A DNA stretch of 64,000 bases from Dryococelus australis (GCA_029891345.1 CM057009.1:302537466-302601465); one strand, 5' to 3'. Shown: positions 36,021 through 47,110, counted from the stretch's first letter. Notes: generated by a model not told the origin, from the letters alone. Numbers and translations: made by a program.

Positions 36021-37735
36021 GTAGTAGAGTACCAGCAATATTTTTTTGTTTAGGAAGTAACATTCTCGCTGAGGCAAAAATGAATGGTGATCAGTACACT
36101 TACCAGGTCGATTAGAAGCAGGTGGGGCTGTGTTGACGACGAAGCTGGAGAGAGGCAGTAAGGTACGGTTCACACACAGCAAGCACAAATACAATAATGG
36201 GAGCACATGCTGGATAGTGTTCCATATAAGGTCTGCTGAATGTGTGGTCTACCCCCTCCCCCTTTCAACCAACATCCTCCGGTGCTGCTGTGCCACAAAG
36301 CAACTAATCCCTCCTCCTCCTCAGTCTCCACCTTCTCCACACACTGGTCCAGACAGACTCCAATTACACTGGGTGGCGGGATACTGCATATATTAAAGGC
36401 AGGCAGCCTCTCGGGGCAGACCTCCCTGGCTGTCTGCTCGCAGAGGATTCAAACACTATGTCTCTTGGCACGCATACATGACATAGAGGGTTTCACTTGT
36501 GTTATGTGTCACCCCGGCCATACAAGGCATTACAAATAATAAGGAAGTATTTTGGGGACATCGCATATTTGGTGAGTAGTAGGAGCGTAGAAGGCATGTG
36601 ACAGCAATTTGTGCGACATTGTTATTTTGTGCTTAGGAATGCAATTGAATAAATTCATACACAAATATGTTACGCTTATGAAGTTTTCGTGTCATTGGCT
36701 ATGAATACACGTGTTTCACACCCTAGACATCGAGTGCTAACTACTCTTGGTACAAGTCATACTGCGAGTTTATTTCACTTGCATCATACATACTCAGCAT
36801 TCGAAATAAAGCGAATTGAAGTCATCTCATGTAACAGACAGGTAATAATAGGTACTCATAGCAGTAGTAGGAGCATGTGGAACACACCACAGAAATTACT
36901 GCAGTTGGTTTGTGAATAAGTAACACAGTAGAATACAGTCATATACCAATTTATATTTTTCTTAGGTGGTTTGCAAGTAGTATGTGTGTGTAGGACCCAC
37001 TGCTGAATTATTCTGAGATTTCTTTTCTTTTAAACTTGATACTAATGTTATTGTGTTTAGTATATGTTTTTTATATACCATACCGATATTATGTAGTGTG
37101 ATCGGAAGGGGACATATAAACACTTGGGTGTTTCCTGTATGCCTTGTATTACTCTTGTGTTTTCTGACACATGCCCTTGACTTGGGTACAGAGAGTGAGA
37201 CATTCACAACACTTGTTACAGTATGTCTGATATATGTAGCATACCAGTAATACACTTGTTGTTTGCACACCTATGATGTGATGTGCGTGTGTACTTAGAC
37301 TGAGACACATTCTACTCACACTTTATCTGTGTCACTCCAGACCTAGTGGTATAACCAGGAGGGGGCATATTCACTTTGTTATAGCAGTTGGTCTATTTTG
37401 TTTTTCCATTTGCACTATATACATATGTATATTCTGATAGTATACTCATGTTTTTCCTTAGTCAAATACATATCATCAAACATTACCCTTCACAAATTGT
37501 GACTAATCATAGTAGTATGGATGAAAGGGGACACACATTGATATTCTCTCTGAATAAGAACAAAAGAGCATCATATATACACATTCATTCTATTATACAT
37601 CATATCCTGTACACCTGTCTATCTTCCCCTCTCACCATCTCTCTTGCATCAACACAGATACAGACATAAACATAAAAACATGTACAGTTCCAACCATCGA
37701 CACATGCACACATACTTCTGCTGCTGCTTACATTA
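36021..37735. other. Maverick interior, no gene recognised
   Basis: About 1.7 kb, AT- and CA-rich, with short frames only. This is unusually gene-poor for a Maverick and may contain further unrecognised insertions. Confidence 0.45.
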
Positions 37736-37739
37736 AGGC

Positions 37740-38660
37740 CAGCATACTCCCGAACAGCAAGAGTAGGCAAAAGTCCGGGAGTGCCGGCCTCTGCTACTGC
37801 TGTCGTGGTCGCATGCGTTGGGCAGGTGTCTGTATTTCCATATCTGATGTGGCAGGGCTGGTGGTGGAGGTGGCAGTGTCCACCAAGGCCGGCCACCCGG
37901 TGGATGAGCTCGCATCGACCATGGTGGTGATGGAGGCATCCACATGATGCTTCTGCACGGGAGCTCGAGCACTTCGGGACGTCGCTGCTTCGTTGATGGT
38001 GTTGGTGGTGGTGGCTGCTTGCTGACGAAAGCGTCCATCAGCTCGTTGAGCGGCGCCATAATCTGCTATGTGGTGCTAGGCTGCTTCTGCCTTGGCCGGC
38101 GGGATATGTCCAGCAGCACCTGGGCAGCCACCTTGTCTTCCTCCCAGGAAGTGGCCAATGGTTGCCTGGTGGTGGTCCCATCGTCGTCATTGCCCCCCTC
38201 CAGCGTAATCACCTGTGGAGGCTATGGTTGTGTAACTGCTGGTAGGTCGTGCTCCACAACATCGATGAGTGGCAGCAGCACCTTGGCGACATCTGTAGCA
38301 TTGGGTGTGAGGAGGCTGCATGGAGGCATAATGGAGAAGTGCATATGCTACCACATCGTCCCCGGTGCACAGGAGTGGTGTGTCCAGTTGCATGTGATAG
38401 ATAGTGCAGTGCCCTGGTGGTATGAACTCTAGCTGTTGCTGCTCCTCTCATACTGATCCAGGGTCAGCCCATATAGCCAATGTTCGCTGCCATCGCACTC
38501 CTCCATGTATGTAAGGTCTTCGCCCATGTTGCCCAGGATGACGACATAAGTCGCACTGCCCCTCTCCTGCATCATGCTGGCATAGTGGCCCTCTTGAGCG
38601 AACGGCATACTTATTGTGCTGGACTGAATGCAGTTGGGCCAGACATACAAATCTTATAGG
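37740..38660 (-). pseudogene. Unidentified proline-rich Maverick reading frame
   Basis: On the minus strand a frame with several stops runs from about 38660 (YVWPNC, QEGHYASMMQE) through a middle segment (TPNATDVAKVLLPLIDV) to a Pro-rich region (QPPPPTPSTKQ, near 38010). Composition and orientation agree with the neighbouring minus-strand genes, so it is probably a decayed element gene. I recognise no family. The plus-strand frame at 37944-38432 is taken as its shadow. Confidence 0.4.
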
Positions 38661-38848
38661 GTTCTCTCCCCCTCACAGCCCCTGCCACTACTACTTCCAG
38701 CCTAGCACAGCAGGAGGCATGTGGCAAGGACACAAACCACTTCCCAGCACCTACACTTGCATACCAACTCACCCTTGGTGGTCGATGCATCATCACACTC
38801 CATTATGTGCAAATTAAATACTTGTTCTTACTTGTATACACAATACAC

Positions 38849-39292
38849 TCATGCTCTGCAGGGTAGGTACCATTCACTGTCCTCCATCGAAGTCATATTT
38901 ATATGTCCCATACATTCCTCGCTCCAGTGACATGTCTTGCCATTCTCCTCGCGCAGAGCAAAGTCGAATTGTCTGCCCGTGTGCTGGTGTTCCATAATGT
39001 CTTCAAAGTCTACATGAGCTTTGAGTGTGTACCCATTGTCAGGGAGGCGACTATTTGGTCGCAAATAGATGACTGGATATCCATTGTACTTGCAGCATGG
39101 CTGTATTTTGCTATGGAATTCTTCCCAGGCATCCTGATAGGGCCACATGTGATTGGTACCATCGCACACTTGTACCTGCTCATACACGAGTTCTGCTTTG
39201 AACACTACTAGTTGTTAGTCCACATAATAGTGTTCGTAAAGGTTTACATCTTCTGGCTGGAACTGCACACAGTCATATTTGTTTAAGTCCAT
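38849..39292 (-). pseudogene. Unidentified Maverick protein, one in-frame stop
   Basis: The start is the ATG at 39290-39292 (MDLNKYDC). The same frame runs to 38849 with a single stop after about 25 codons. It is a soluble, acidic protein of about 147 codons rich in aromatic residues, with PVIYLRPNSRLPDNGY and DFEDIMEHQHTG segments and no membrane stretch. It lies between the capsid block and the polymerase. The preserved frame suggests a real gene, possibly structural; its function is unknown. Confidence 0.55.
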
Positions 39293-39299
39293 GGTGGTG

Positions 39300-40180
39300 G
39301 TGTTTGTTGGAGCCCATGTTGGTGGTGGTGGTTGACTGCTTAAACCGAACTATATGCCAGCAACTACACGTCGAAACTCATGTCTCTTGGTTGCTGCACT
39401 GACACTGACAGCAGTATGGTGTACTCCTCGTTGCTTCTTATACGTACTCTGCAGATAGAAACACCTCACAAGTGGGCAGAGTACACAGCATCTTCCATGT
39501 CATGTGTCCTGCTTCATGACCATGGTCTGCTTTTCAGCAGTGCAAGACTTGGTCCAGCATGTAAGTCCGGCAGGATGGTACATCTCATATGCAATTGTCT
39601 GGTGTACATATACCTGTTTTATATCACCTCTGTTTGGACATTCCATCAGAGCTGCTGTTGTACACGGCAGCTAAGAGTTCGGTCTTAAGATCTATAATGG
39701 GCAGATTACAATACTGCATGGTGTTGGATAGAGGACACTGCCACTGTGACTGTCCCAATATTCGAGCCTGGTGCTACATTCAATGTGCTCTGGTTGTCCA
39801 GGCGGTTTGACGTGCATAAAATGGTAGCCAATTGTGATGCATTCGAACTTGTCCACATCCAGCAGGCTAAAAGTAGTATACATTTTTCTGTGAAAGAGAG
39901 AGCGAGCGAGCCGGCGAGACCATGCTTATGAAAATTCAATTACATGCATCATCTTCCCATTCCCTATGGGTTAATTCTGTCATATGTTATAAATGTATTC
40001 CCTCATCCAAGACTTCCATATTGCTGTCACTGAGGAGTTGCACGTACAACGATGGTAGGCATACCCAGACCATGCCTTGCAGCAGACATGTAATGCACTC
40101 GCCATATGTGGTTTTGGCCCACCAGAAGTCCTCTGCCACATACTTCTTGCCTAATGTGAGGTCTGGTAATGCCTAGTAGT
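39300..40180 (-). pseudogene. Unidentified decayed Maverick frames
   Basis: Minus-strand segments with protein-like composition in shifting frames: PDLTLGKKYVAEDFWWAKT near 40160-40110, continuing as far as about 39980, and then a segment from 39883 to 39692 (DVDKFECITIGYHF). The first resembles a small protein often seen near the capsid genes of arthropod Mavericks, but I cannot name it. 40181-40605 holds nothing I recognise. Confidence 0.4.
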
Positions 40181-40609
40181 GGATGTTGCCATTAAGTTTA
40201 GAGAACAGAGCCTCCATCTTTGCACAAGTGCATGTGCTACAGTGGTCTGTCCTATTACCTGGGCCAGTGTTTAATATGGTTTCTCACAGCACCGAGCAGT
40301 GGCCATACACTGTCTTTATGACCCAGCATGTCCTTTGTGTACCATGCCATTGTACGTAGATGTGGTCATGACCTACGTAGAGGTCACCCATGGATTACCA
40401 AGCCTTTGTACTTATAGATAGACATACTCTGTCCAACAAATATTGCTTTGCCCCCATCCAGTGCTCAGGGACCATGAGCACAGTAGTAGTGTGATTATGT
40501 ATAGTCATGGCCTGCCCCAACCACACTGCTACCTTAGTACACACACTGAGGGACAGTCGTTATCTGTAGGCACATCACACACCTTCATGCTGCTGCTACA
40601 ATGAATACT

Positions 40610-40905
40610 TAAACATTGCTTCTGTTCTGGTCCAGCGATGCAGATGTGCCCTTAGCCAACATGAAGGTGAGTATTCGTAATTTATCGTATGCAACATTGC
40701 CATCCTAATTAATGCTGTGTTAATGCTTCTTCAACCATGTATTTGTCACCTTACTTTTCTCATCGAGTGAGTATTATGGGAAGGACAGCAGGAAGGCGCA
40801 TGATGCAATAACACTATCCTTGTACACTATGCAGATACATTTAACTATGAAGCCACTCTGTAAGATGCAGCCTGGATGTTCGCGAATATTGTGATTGACT
40901 GGAGA
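40610..40905 (-). pseudogene. Conserved Maverick-associated protein of unknown role, fragment
   Basis: On the minus strand, reading GFIVKCICIVYKDSVIASC, then a stop, then DEKSKVTNTWLKKH, two further stops, and AYDKLRILTF. The layout, a hydrophobic beta-strand-rich start followed by a short basic WL-containing helix, resembles a small protein found repeatedly in insect Mavericks. No enzymatic motif is visible. It follows the major capsid gene directly. Confidence 0.4.
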
Positions 40906-40915
40906 GGCGAGTAAC

Positions 40916-42035
40916 CTATAAATAGATTTTATATGTAAATACATGAAAAATATGGTCTCGTATTTTGTACATTACAAACCTGTTGTGGAGTATCAGGGCA
41001 TAGGCCTGAGTATTGGCCAGGAAATTAACCACTGCGATAATTTCGATTCTACAGTCCACAACCCAGCTCTGTATTCTATCATCCTGCTTACTGACATTGA
41101 ACACGGGCAGAGGGACTGCGTTCACGAACTCGGCAAACACTAGTGTTGGCGTCTGATGTGGCCATAGTAGGATCGCTGAAAGTTGGCGTATATCTGGCAT
41201 GGCACCTTGTACATCCTGTTATCGAAATCGATATTTAGGTCGCTGTAGGGATATCACTCAGAGTTGATGGTAACTTTCATGTTTTTGATACTCGCATGGT
41301 CGAATGTCGAGCAGTCTGCACTGAGAACATTCTGTTTTCCTAACTGAAACTATATCATTATATAGCGTGGCTTTTCACTTGGGAAGATGGTATTTACATT
41401 CCAGTTCACGCTCATGGCTTTTGGGATACTTGGATATGTTATAGACTCGTGGCCTGTGGGATGCTTGGATATGTTATAGACTCCATGTGTGGAACGCCAT
41501 GTCGATGTTCCTACACTTACTTCGAAAGTTTCACTTGTTCCGACATTTTTACCTGCATGTGTGGCAGGAGTCATTCTAAGGACCGGATACCCAGTATAGC
41601 GACTTCAGGCCAAGCTGCAATCTTCGAATTTCCCCTGTGGGTAGACCGAGACCTTATAGTCTTCCTTGATACCCCAGCCGGCCATTTTCGCAATTGGAAG
41701 TTGGTTTTATTTCAGAGAGAAGTAATTCTTGATGGTTGTGGTGATTCCTACATCCCGCATTGCATATACTTTGCTCCCATTGAGCTTGTACACGATGCAG
41801 CATATGTGTAGAATACCATTTCTAATGATTCTCATGAATGTTGGTACTGCTTTTACGGCCTACAGTATCGTCCCCTCATACCTCAAATAGGAATTACAGG
41901 GTACAGTGTAGATGTCTTAGTTCTGGTCTGGTATTCACACGCTGGCATATATGGTGTGTACACATGGAGTTCCCCCTTGATGATCGAGTATTCGAAACCA
42001 GCCAGCATTTTCACATTTAGAATTTCCCTGTCCAT
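40916..42035 (-). pseudogene. Double jelly-roll major capsid protein (Maverick)
   Basis: This would form the hexons of an icosahedral virion. The start chosen is the ATG at 42033-42035; the frame then shifts and stops several times. Recognisable parts in order: GFEYSIIKGELHVYTI (N-terminal strand region, near 42000), MRDVGITTTIKNYF (about 41760), the strongly conserved KPRYIMI and FDHASIKNMKVTINSE region (41380-41260), NFQRSYYG (about 41180), and the C-terminal VSKQDDRIQSWVVDCRIE to ALILHNRFVMYKI region (41110-40960). The last blocks match the double jelly-roll-like domain common in arthropod Maverick proteins. Length (about 370 codons) fits the shorter insect form. At least five stops or shifts. 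Confidence 0.85.
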
Positions 42036-42081
42036 ACCGCTTAACCAATAGTCCCAATCCATGCAGAAATCTCACGCTTGC

Positions 42082-42723
42082 TCAGCGCTGATTTCTGGTT
42101 TCGTGCAGTAAGTTGTTTTTATTAATTTCGCTTCCTTTAAGTTCAGCCCCATCTTTGAGCAGATGTAGCCAGACCATGATTTTTTTCCCACATATGTTGA
42201 TCAGATGACTGTCCTCGTCAACGATAGACATAAGCACTTCTTGTACACTCTCAGTGATGACCAGGACATAAATAGGAGTCTACAGAATATCCATAGGTTT
42301 AAACCCCGATGGCACCATCGCCGCAAACTCGTGGAGTGTTTTCCAGGGCTGGCCATCACGGTACAAGCCGGTGACTAAATTGCAATTTATACATATTATG
42401 TTCATGGGGAATATTATTATAGGTAGGGTGGATCTGTGCAGTTTATTGGCATCATAGGCTGTGTTCAGGAATCCCAACATAGCTGCGAGCAAGTCGTTTT
42501 GTGTGAAGTCTATGTGAGGGATACTGGAAATTTCGCTGTATAGTGTGTTGGCATTTCTATGCAGCTTTATCGCCACATCTGGTCCCAGTACCTTGTAGGA
42601 TCCAGTGGGAATACACACATCGCCTCTCTTTCCATTCTCCTTTACATACCGAATCACACAATTGCGTTAGTCGATGTTCGGTAAGGTGAATTATGTTTCA
42701 AAGTCTATAAACACATTTTCCAT
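42082..42723 (-). pseudogene. Minor capsid (penton) protein (Maverick)
   Basis: A single jelly-roll protein expected at virion vertices. The start is the ATG at 42721-42723 (MENVFIDFET) and the stop TGA is at 42082-42084, about 213 codons, a normal size. One frame covers nearly all of it with stops after residue 10, a few codons later and near residue 148. Typical parts: LAAMLGFLNTAYD, INCNLVTGLYRDGQPW and HEFAAMVPSGFK in the middle, then IVDEDSHLINICGKK and IMVWLHL at the end, the DxxG-G-LHL pattern of this family. It is adjacent to the major capsid gene on the same strand, as expected. Confidence 0.87.
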
Positions 42724-42786
42724 GCCCCTTTAGTTTTAGAGGTGGGAAGTTTGTAGCCTGCAGTTCCGAGCTGTTGCCAGACAGGA

Positions 42787-43215
42787 TCAGCATCGCGGAC
42801 ATGACTGATTGGTATGTACGGTGTGCCTTATGTTAATTAGGGATCTGAGGCATAGGTGTCCGCAGTTCCATTTGCATGGCCCTTTCTTGGCCCCGTGGCT
42901 GTACTATATCCTAGCACCTCTCATGTAAGTTTTCAATTCGGTTAGAGCCCTTAGGTTGCTGTAGCGGTCGTATTAATTGACCCTGTGTCCCTGCTTCGCA
43001 TATGTGGTCCAGTGTGTCCAGGGCCCATTACTGGTATCTAGGTTTATTACTCCTCTCTCTGCTCACCATGGGCAGTGCAGGAGGCGGTCCCATGTGACGA
43101 TGGCTCTGAATTTGGGTATTCGTAGTTTCTGACCACACTTGAGTATATCAATGTTCGTGAATGGGGCATCGGGCAGGGCTCTTATGATAGATTCCTTCGT
43201 CGTCTTCCCACCACC
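42787..43215 (-). pseudogene. Adenovirus-type cysteine protease (Maverick)
   Basis: This would process virion proteins during maturation. The N-terminal part PFTNIDILKCGQKLRIPKF (about 43180-43120) is typical, followed by VINLDTSNG and WTHWTTYA (near 43010), which holds the catalytic His. Then a stop just before YDRYSN, where the acidic member is expected, and NCGHLCL (about 42840) with the catalytic Cys. The stop TGA is at 42787-42789. There are two in-frame stops and one frame change. The start is unclear because the frame runs into the preceding gene. His and Cys of the triad are still encoded, so inactivation is by truncation rather than active-site loss. Confidence 0.85.
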
Positions 43216-43530
43216 ATTTGCTTCCTTCTTCCTCCCTGCTTGTATGGGCGGAGGTACAACCCTTGTAAATTTCTTAATCCCCAAGCGAGAGCTTCCATTT
43301 TCCTATTATTTCTGATCGCATCCACGAGTCGACAGTGTTCTCCTTTAGCACTGATCACTGCTCTTGCTATCCCACTGGCCCCTCCGATTAGACTGCAGAG
43401 AAGTCAGATGGCTGGCAGGAGAAACAGAATAAGCCTGGTGTTTGTGAGGAAGAAGAAAACAACTACGCATAGAAAACCTCGCAAGCGAGTTAAGCACGGT
43501 GGAATCTCGCTGTTTCTCCTACCAGCCATC
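43192..43530 (-). pseudogene. Small basic/hydrophobic Maverick protein, N-terminal part inverted
   Basis: Minus strand, ATG at 43528-43530 (MAGRRN), stop at 43192-43194. The C-terminal two thirds fit a small Maverick protein: glycine-rich hydrophobic LIGGASGIARAV, then a charged helix AIRNNRKMEALAWG and GLYLRPYK. The N-terminal third should be strongly basic, but on this strand it is not. The basic stretch VRKKKTTTHRKPRKRVKHGG is instead encoded on the plus strand at about 43445-43505, between inverted copies of MAGRRN/LFLLPAI-coding DNA. One TGA (43404-43406) interrupts the frame. A role in membrane interaction or core packing is an inference from composition. Confidence 0.65.
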
Positions 43531-43554
43531 TGCCTCGCAAACACCAGGCTTATT
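43406..43554. repeat. Inverted duplication in A-B ... A'-B' order
   Basis: Segment A (43406-43427, starting AGATGGCTGGCAGGAG) is the inverted copy of A' (43510-43531). Segment B (43428-43449, AATAAGCCTGGTG...) is the inverted copy of B' (43533-43554). Each pair differs by one base. The order is A B then A' B', not the A B B' A' of a simple hairpin, so it needs more than one event. Confidence 0.93.
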
Positions 43555-43605
43555 CTGCTTCACTTTCGCTCGCATGATCTTGGCCACTCCCCAGGCTGCA
43601 AGTCA

Positions 43606-43895
43606 TTAGCTGAGGTTAGATGCTGGCGAAATGCCTACCATACAGGCTTTTTCTGCGAGGATCCTGTCCGACGTGTGTCTATCCTTCAACCTGCTACTTG
43701 TCGTGTATGCAAAGTCGTGCTCTCACACGCCTCATCGAGGGGATTGATAGGGACATCCCCTTGCCTCAATCTCCTCTCTAGCCGAGTACCAGGTCCACAA
43801 AATTTGTAGCAAGGAATATGTGCTTCGAACAGAAAGTTGCTGATCAGCGTATCCACCAGTCCACATTCTCTCTTGACCTTACTCCCACAACACAA
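43606..43895 (-). pseudogene. Phospholipase A2-like (parvoviral VP1u-type) Maverick protein, one frameshift
   Basis: Such domains hydrolyse phospholipids and help parvovirus particles leave endosomes; in Mavericks the role is inferred. On the minus strand the first frame holds FCGPGTRLERRLRQGD (calcium-loop type CGPG) and INPLDEAC. The catalytic HDxxY motif then appears in the next frame at 43705-43719 (HDFAY), so one frameshift near 43720 separates the two halves. The second frame runs on through DRHTSDRILAEKA to the stop at 43606-43608. About 95 codons, close to the domain's usual size. The start codon is uncertain. It is the last minus-strand gene before the divergent ATPase gene. Confidence 0.83.
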
Positions 43896-43997
43896 TACTG
43901 CATACTAATGCTATGCAGTCAGTATGCACATAATTGATATGTTTCGTCCGTGCGCTGGCCTTAAGTACATGTGGTTTAGCATACCCATCTCAGTACA

Positions 43998-44693
43998 ATG
44001 GAGATCGTGCCTCAGACTAACATGCTTCCTGTTAGCATCACCGCTAAAGACGAATTGGTCCAGGAATCACATCATGGAAAACTTTTGCCAAACACAGTTC
44101 ATGCTATTATCACCAGTCCAAGCAACTGTGGGAAGACGTGTGTGCTGCTCTGCCTCCTGGAGCATCCCAATGGACGCATCCCAATGGACTCTTCTTCGAG
44201 AACGCGTTATCACTACTCAAAGTCTCTTCCACAGCTAAAACACCTTCGCCTAGCACACGTTCTACAGGCCATGGATAGACTTCAGTATTTTCCATTTAGT
44301 GACAATGAAGACTTCGTGCCGCCAAGCGATGCCAGGCCGAAATCTGTGTTCGTGTTCGATGATGTCTCATGTGAGAAACAGAACACGATGCAACAGTAAT
44401 TTAGCATTGGTCGTCATGTCGCTGTGGACACGATTTATCTCTGTCTGACGTACTCCGTATGCCAAAACCATTTCTGTGTCACGATGCCAATTTCCTCGTC
44501 CTGATTTGTATGGATTACCTGAATCTATATCATGATTACTCCGATCATATAAACACCAATAAGAATTTCGATAGTTTTAAGAAAATTTGCAAGGGTTGCT
44601 AGCATGACCCACATTGTTTTCTCGTCATCATAAAGGACTCTACATCTTAAAAGGTAGGTTTCAACATTATTTAGATCAGTTCATTATCGTACA
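43998..44693 (+). pseudogene. A32-like packaging ATPase (Maverick)
   Basis: An FtsK/HerA-type ATPase that would pump DNA into capsids. ATG at 43998 (MEIVPQTNML). Walker A region is TSPSNCGKT (residues 39-47), where the usual first glycine is serine. Walker B is SVFVFDD (about 44345-44365). The first frame stops at 44398; conserved continuation appears in shifting frames: FSIGRHVAVDTIYL (about 44402), NFLVLICMDYLNLYHDYSDH (about 44491) and FLVIIKDSTS followed by a stop (about 44620-44650). Total about 230 codons, as in other Mavericks. There are at least two stops and one shift. It lies head to head with the phospholipase-like gene, about 100 bp apart. Confidence 0.9.
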
Positions 44694-44988
44694 CTAATGA
44701 TCTCTGAGCTATGCTGTGTCCAAGTTCAGCCATAGCAGCTTGAAGCATGCACCGGAATATTTTATTATGTCTATTACTGATGGGAACAGTAGATTTGGAG
44801 CGAAGTGGATCAAGCATAATGAAAAGCCTAATAATGATGGTGATGCGGCGTACATGTCCTTTATCAGCAGCATCATTCCCAAAGCTTTGTAACCTCTATG
44901 GACCAAATGTACCACCACTGAGTCTCTTTTTCACTTGTTCAAGTTCGATATGCCTTGACTTGTAGCATAGGAGCCGAATCTTAGCAGT
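44694..44988 (+). pseudogene. Short decayed coding stretch between ATPase and fibre-like gene
   Basis: A plus-strand frame near 44735-44940 reads KHAPEYFIMSITDGNSRFGA and, after one stop, ends in a FKFDMP-like segment. Protein-like composition and position suggest the start of the next gene or a small separate gene. No family recognised. Confidence 0.35.
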
Positions 44989-46083
44989 GTGGGCGAGAAA
45001 CTATACAAGGTGACTCCTGAGTTACATGCATTGACAGATGACGTACACAAACTTGCTATCTTGGGTGAGAAGCTGACCACTGTGGAGAGCCTCATTTACG
45101 ATACTAATGTAATGGTCACTGAAATGGATATGAGACTTGTCAAGCTGGTAGAGATTGTGTACAGTCTCACAAATTTCGGTGATGCAGTTAAGAGTCATGA
45201 CAGGGCAGATATTGACCAACACTAATGCACTATTTGCTAAGATCGAGGCTAAGATTTTCTCGTTGATATATCCTGATGCAGATACACTTACCACTCTCAG
45301 AGAACAGCTTGAAGCTTTGGAGAAGAAACTCGATTTTTGGGTGTGCAACTTACCAACAGCAGCCTTTCCGACCTTACTACAAAACTAGACAGGACCATCA
45401 CTGCCGGTACTGCAGGTGCAGGCATGCTGATTGTTTTGATGATGCAGCTGACAGATCTAGAATCGAACTTTGCAAACATGAAGAAGAAACTGGATGATGT
45501 TGGTATATAGGTCAGTGGCCTGCCCTCCAAGACACTGGCTGAATCTGTGCTTGACACTTTCACTAAGAAGCTGGTTGACCTGGAATCGAACATCGATGCT
45601 GTCCATATGTCGTCCGGTCAATTGACTAGTCAGATTTCAACCCTAACTTCCAATTTGCAGAACCTCAGTGGTTTAGGGAGTACACTTGCTACTGTCATGA
45701 GGAAAGTAGATGACCTCGGCACTCGTGTTGACACCAGAGTGCTGACAGCCCACGGTGCCAATCTGAAGGTTCATTTGCTTGTGGCAAACGACAATACCAG
45801 CAAACTGGCTGCTCTGAGTACTCTGGTATAGCATGTCTTCGACATGGTCATGAACCCCGTTCGTGCCGACCCCAACCTCATGGCCAAACTCTCTGCTGCG
45901 GAAGCAAAACTTGGCACTATCAACACGAAGCTAGACAGCCACCTTACTGCTGGGAGCACACTGTCCAAACAGCTGACATCTGGGGCAAACCTAGATGCGA
46001 GAATCGGCACTGTCTTGTCAGGGATGATTAGCAAATTCATAAGCATCATTGCTGACATGCTCGCATCCCGCATAAACCCTTAG
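44989..46083 (+). pseudogene. Coiled-coil fibre-like Maverick protein
   Basis: Nearly open across 365 codons with about three stops and two frame changes, ending at a TAG at 46081-46083. The sequence is almost entirely heptad-like: LHALTDDVHKLAILGEKLTT, LEKKLD, LDTFTKKLVDLESNI, LTSQISTLTSNLQNLSGLGS, MAKLSAAEAKLGTINTKLDS. The C terminus (MISKFISIIADMLAS) is hydrophobic. Repeating segments of about 35-45 residues suggest internal duplication. A trimeric stalk or fibre on the virion, or an internal scaffold, would fit; this is inference from coiled-coil content and genome position. Confidence 0.65.
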
Positions 46084-46302
46084 GGTGAACATGTTTTTTT
46101 TTTTTTTAAGATGTTGTCCTTCGCACGATCTCGCACCATCTGTCTAACATATGTGTCAGAGAGGACGAGTGGGCTCATTTTAAACCAGTACAGGCTGTGG
46201 TCATACAACGCATTGGCAAAGCGGAAGACTCTCTTAAGTGGTTGATAGAGCAACGGCACTAGTTATATATACTATGTGCATTTGAAATTATACATCAGTG
46301 CT

Positions 46303-47110
46303 ATGTCTGACCCCGCCAAAGATCTGAGTTGTATCGTTGCGAGCATTCGCAAAAAGTATCTGCTCGCCAAGAGGGTACGAATAGAACATGATGTGGTATT
46401 GTCAGAGGTCATTCAGCCGATGTCTTAGCTCAACATGTTATGGCCGCCTGTTCCCTCTGCTCTGAAAGATGAACCGCACTTCTAATTAAAATGCAATATG
46501 GCCACGGAGGAGGAGATTGCTGATGATGATGATGATTTGCCCCTGGCATATTTTAATCACAAGAGAGTGTGATCCAATGCACTATCTATGGCTCTTCACC
46601 ATTATCTCACTTCTTAATCACCTCGCTTAAATTGTTCTACTTACAGTGTGTACAAGCATGGAAGATGTGGTTCCTGGGCGACAAACAAGTTTTATTTTTG
46701 CCCAACGACATTATCCAGGTAGGGGATGTCGTCGTGCAAGCCTCGCCCAAGCTGCTGTTTAAACATGTGCTTGGGGATTATTCCCATGCAGCTTTTCACC
46801 AGTACCAGAAGTTGTTGCAGACCAGACACATATTTGGAAGACAATACTGCTAGCAGCCATGCATATGAGGACGAGATAAGCCCTAAATTCGCTATTATCG
46901 AAGAAGTGTTTCCAGGCATCGGTGTCAGTGGCTCGGGTTTATAGCTTGATGGTGACAACCGGGTGGAATGCGTCTATTGGGATGACATGAATGAACTTGT
47001 GGACGGTTTCAGTCTCCTCATTGGATCCCGGCAAGCTGGCATTATATCTCTCATGAACGAAATAGTGAATATCTTGGGAGAGTTCAGCGAATCCAGCCAT
47101 ATCCGGCGAG
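46303..47110 (+). pseudogene. Conserved Maverick protein upstream of integrase, decayed
   Basis: ATG at 46303 (MSDPAKDLSCIVASIRKKY). A Lys/Arg-rich first part is followed by an acidic DDDDD stretch (about 46525), WFLGDKQVLFLPNDIIQVGD (about 46670) and HQYQKLLQT (about 46800), then ISPKFAIIEEVFPG and CVYWDDMNELVDGFSLLIGS (about 46970), ending ILGEFSES. The last block is a strongly conserved feature of a Maverick protein that normally precedes the integrase; its function is not established. At least four stops and shifts. Confidence 0.6.

Noticed and set aside
43240-43809. 189-codon plus-strand open frame in the Maverick
   Set aside because: It overlaps minus-strand genes. Only about 43412-43531 has meaningful sequence, and that is best explained as an inverted piece of the minus-strand gene; the rest is antisense to the phospholipase-like gene.
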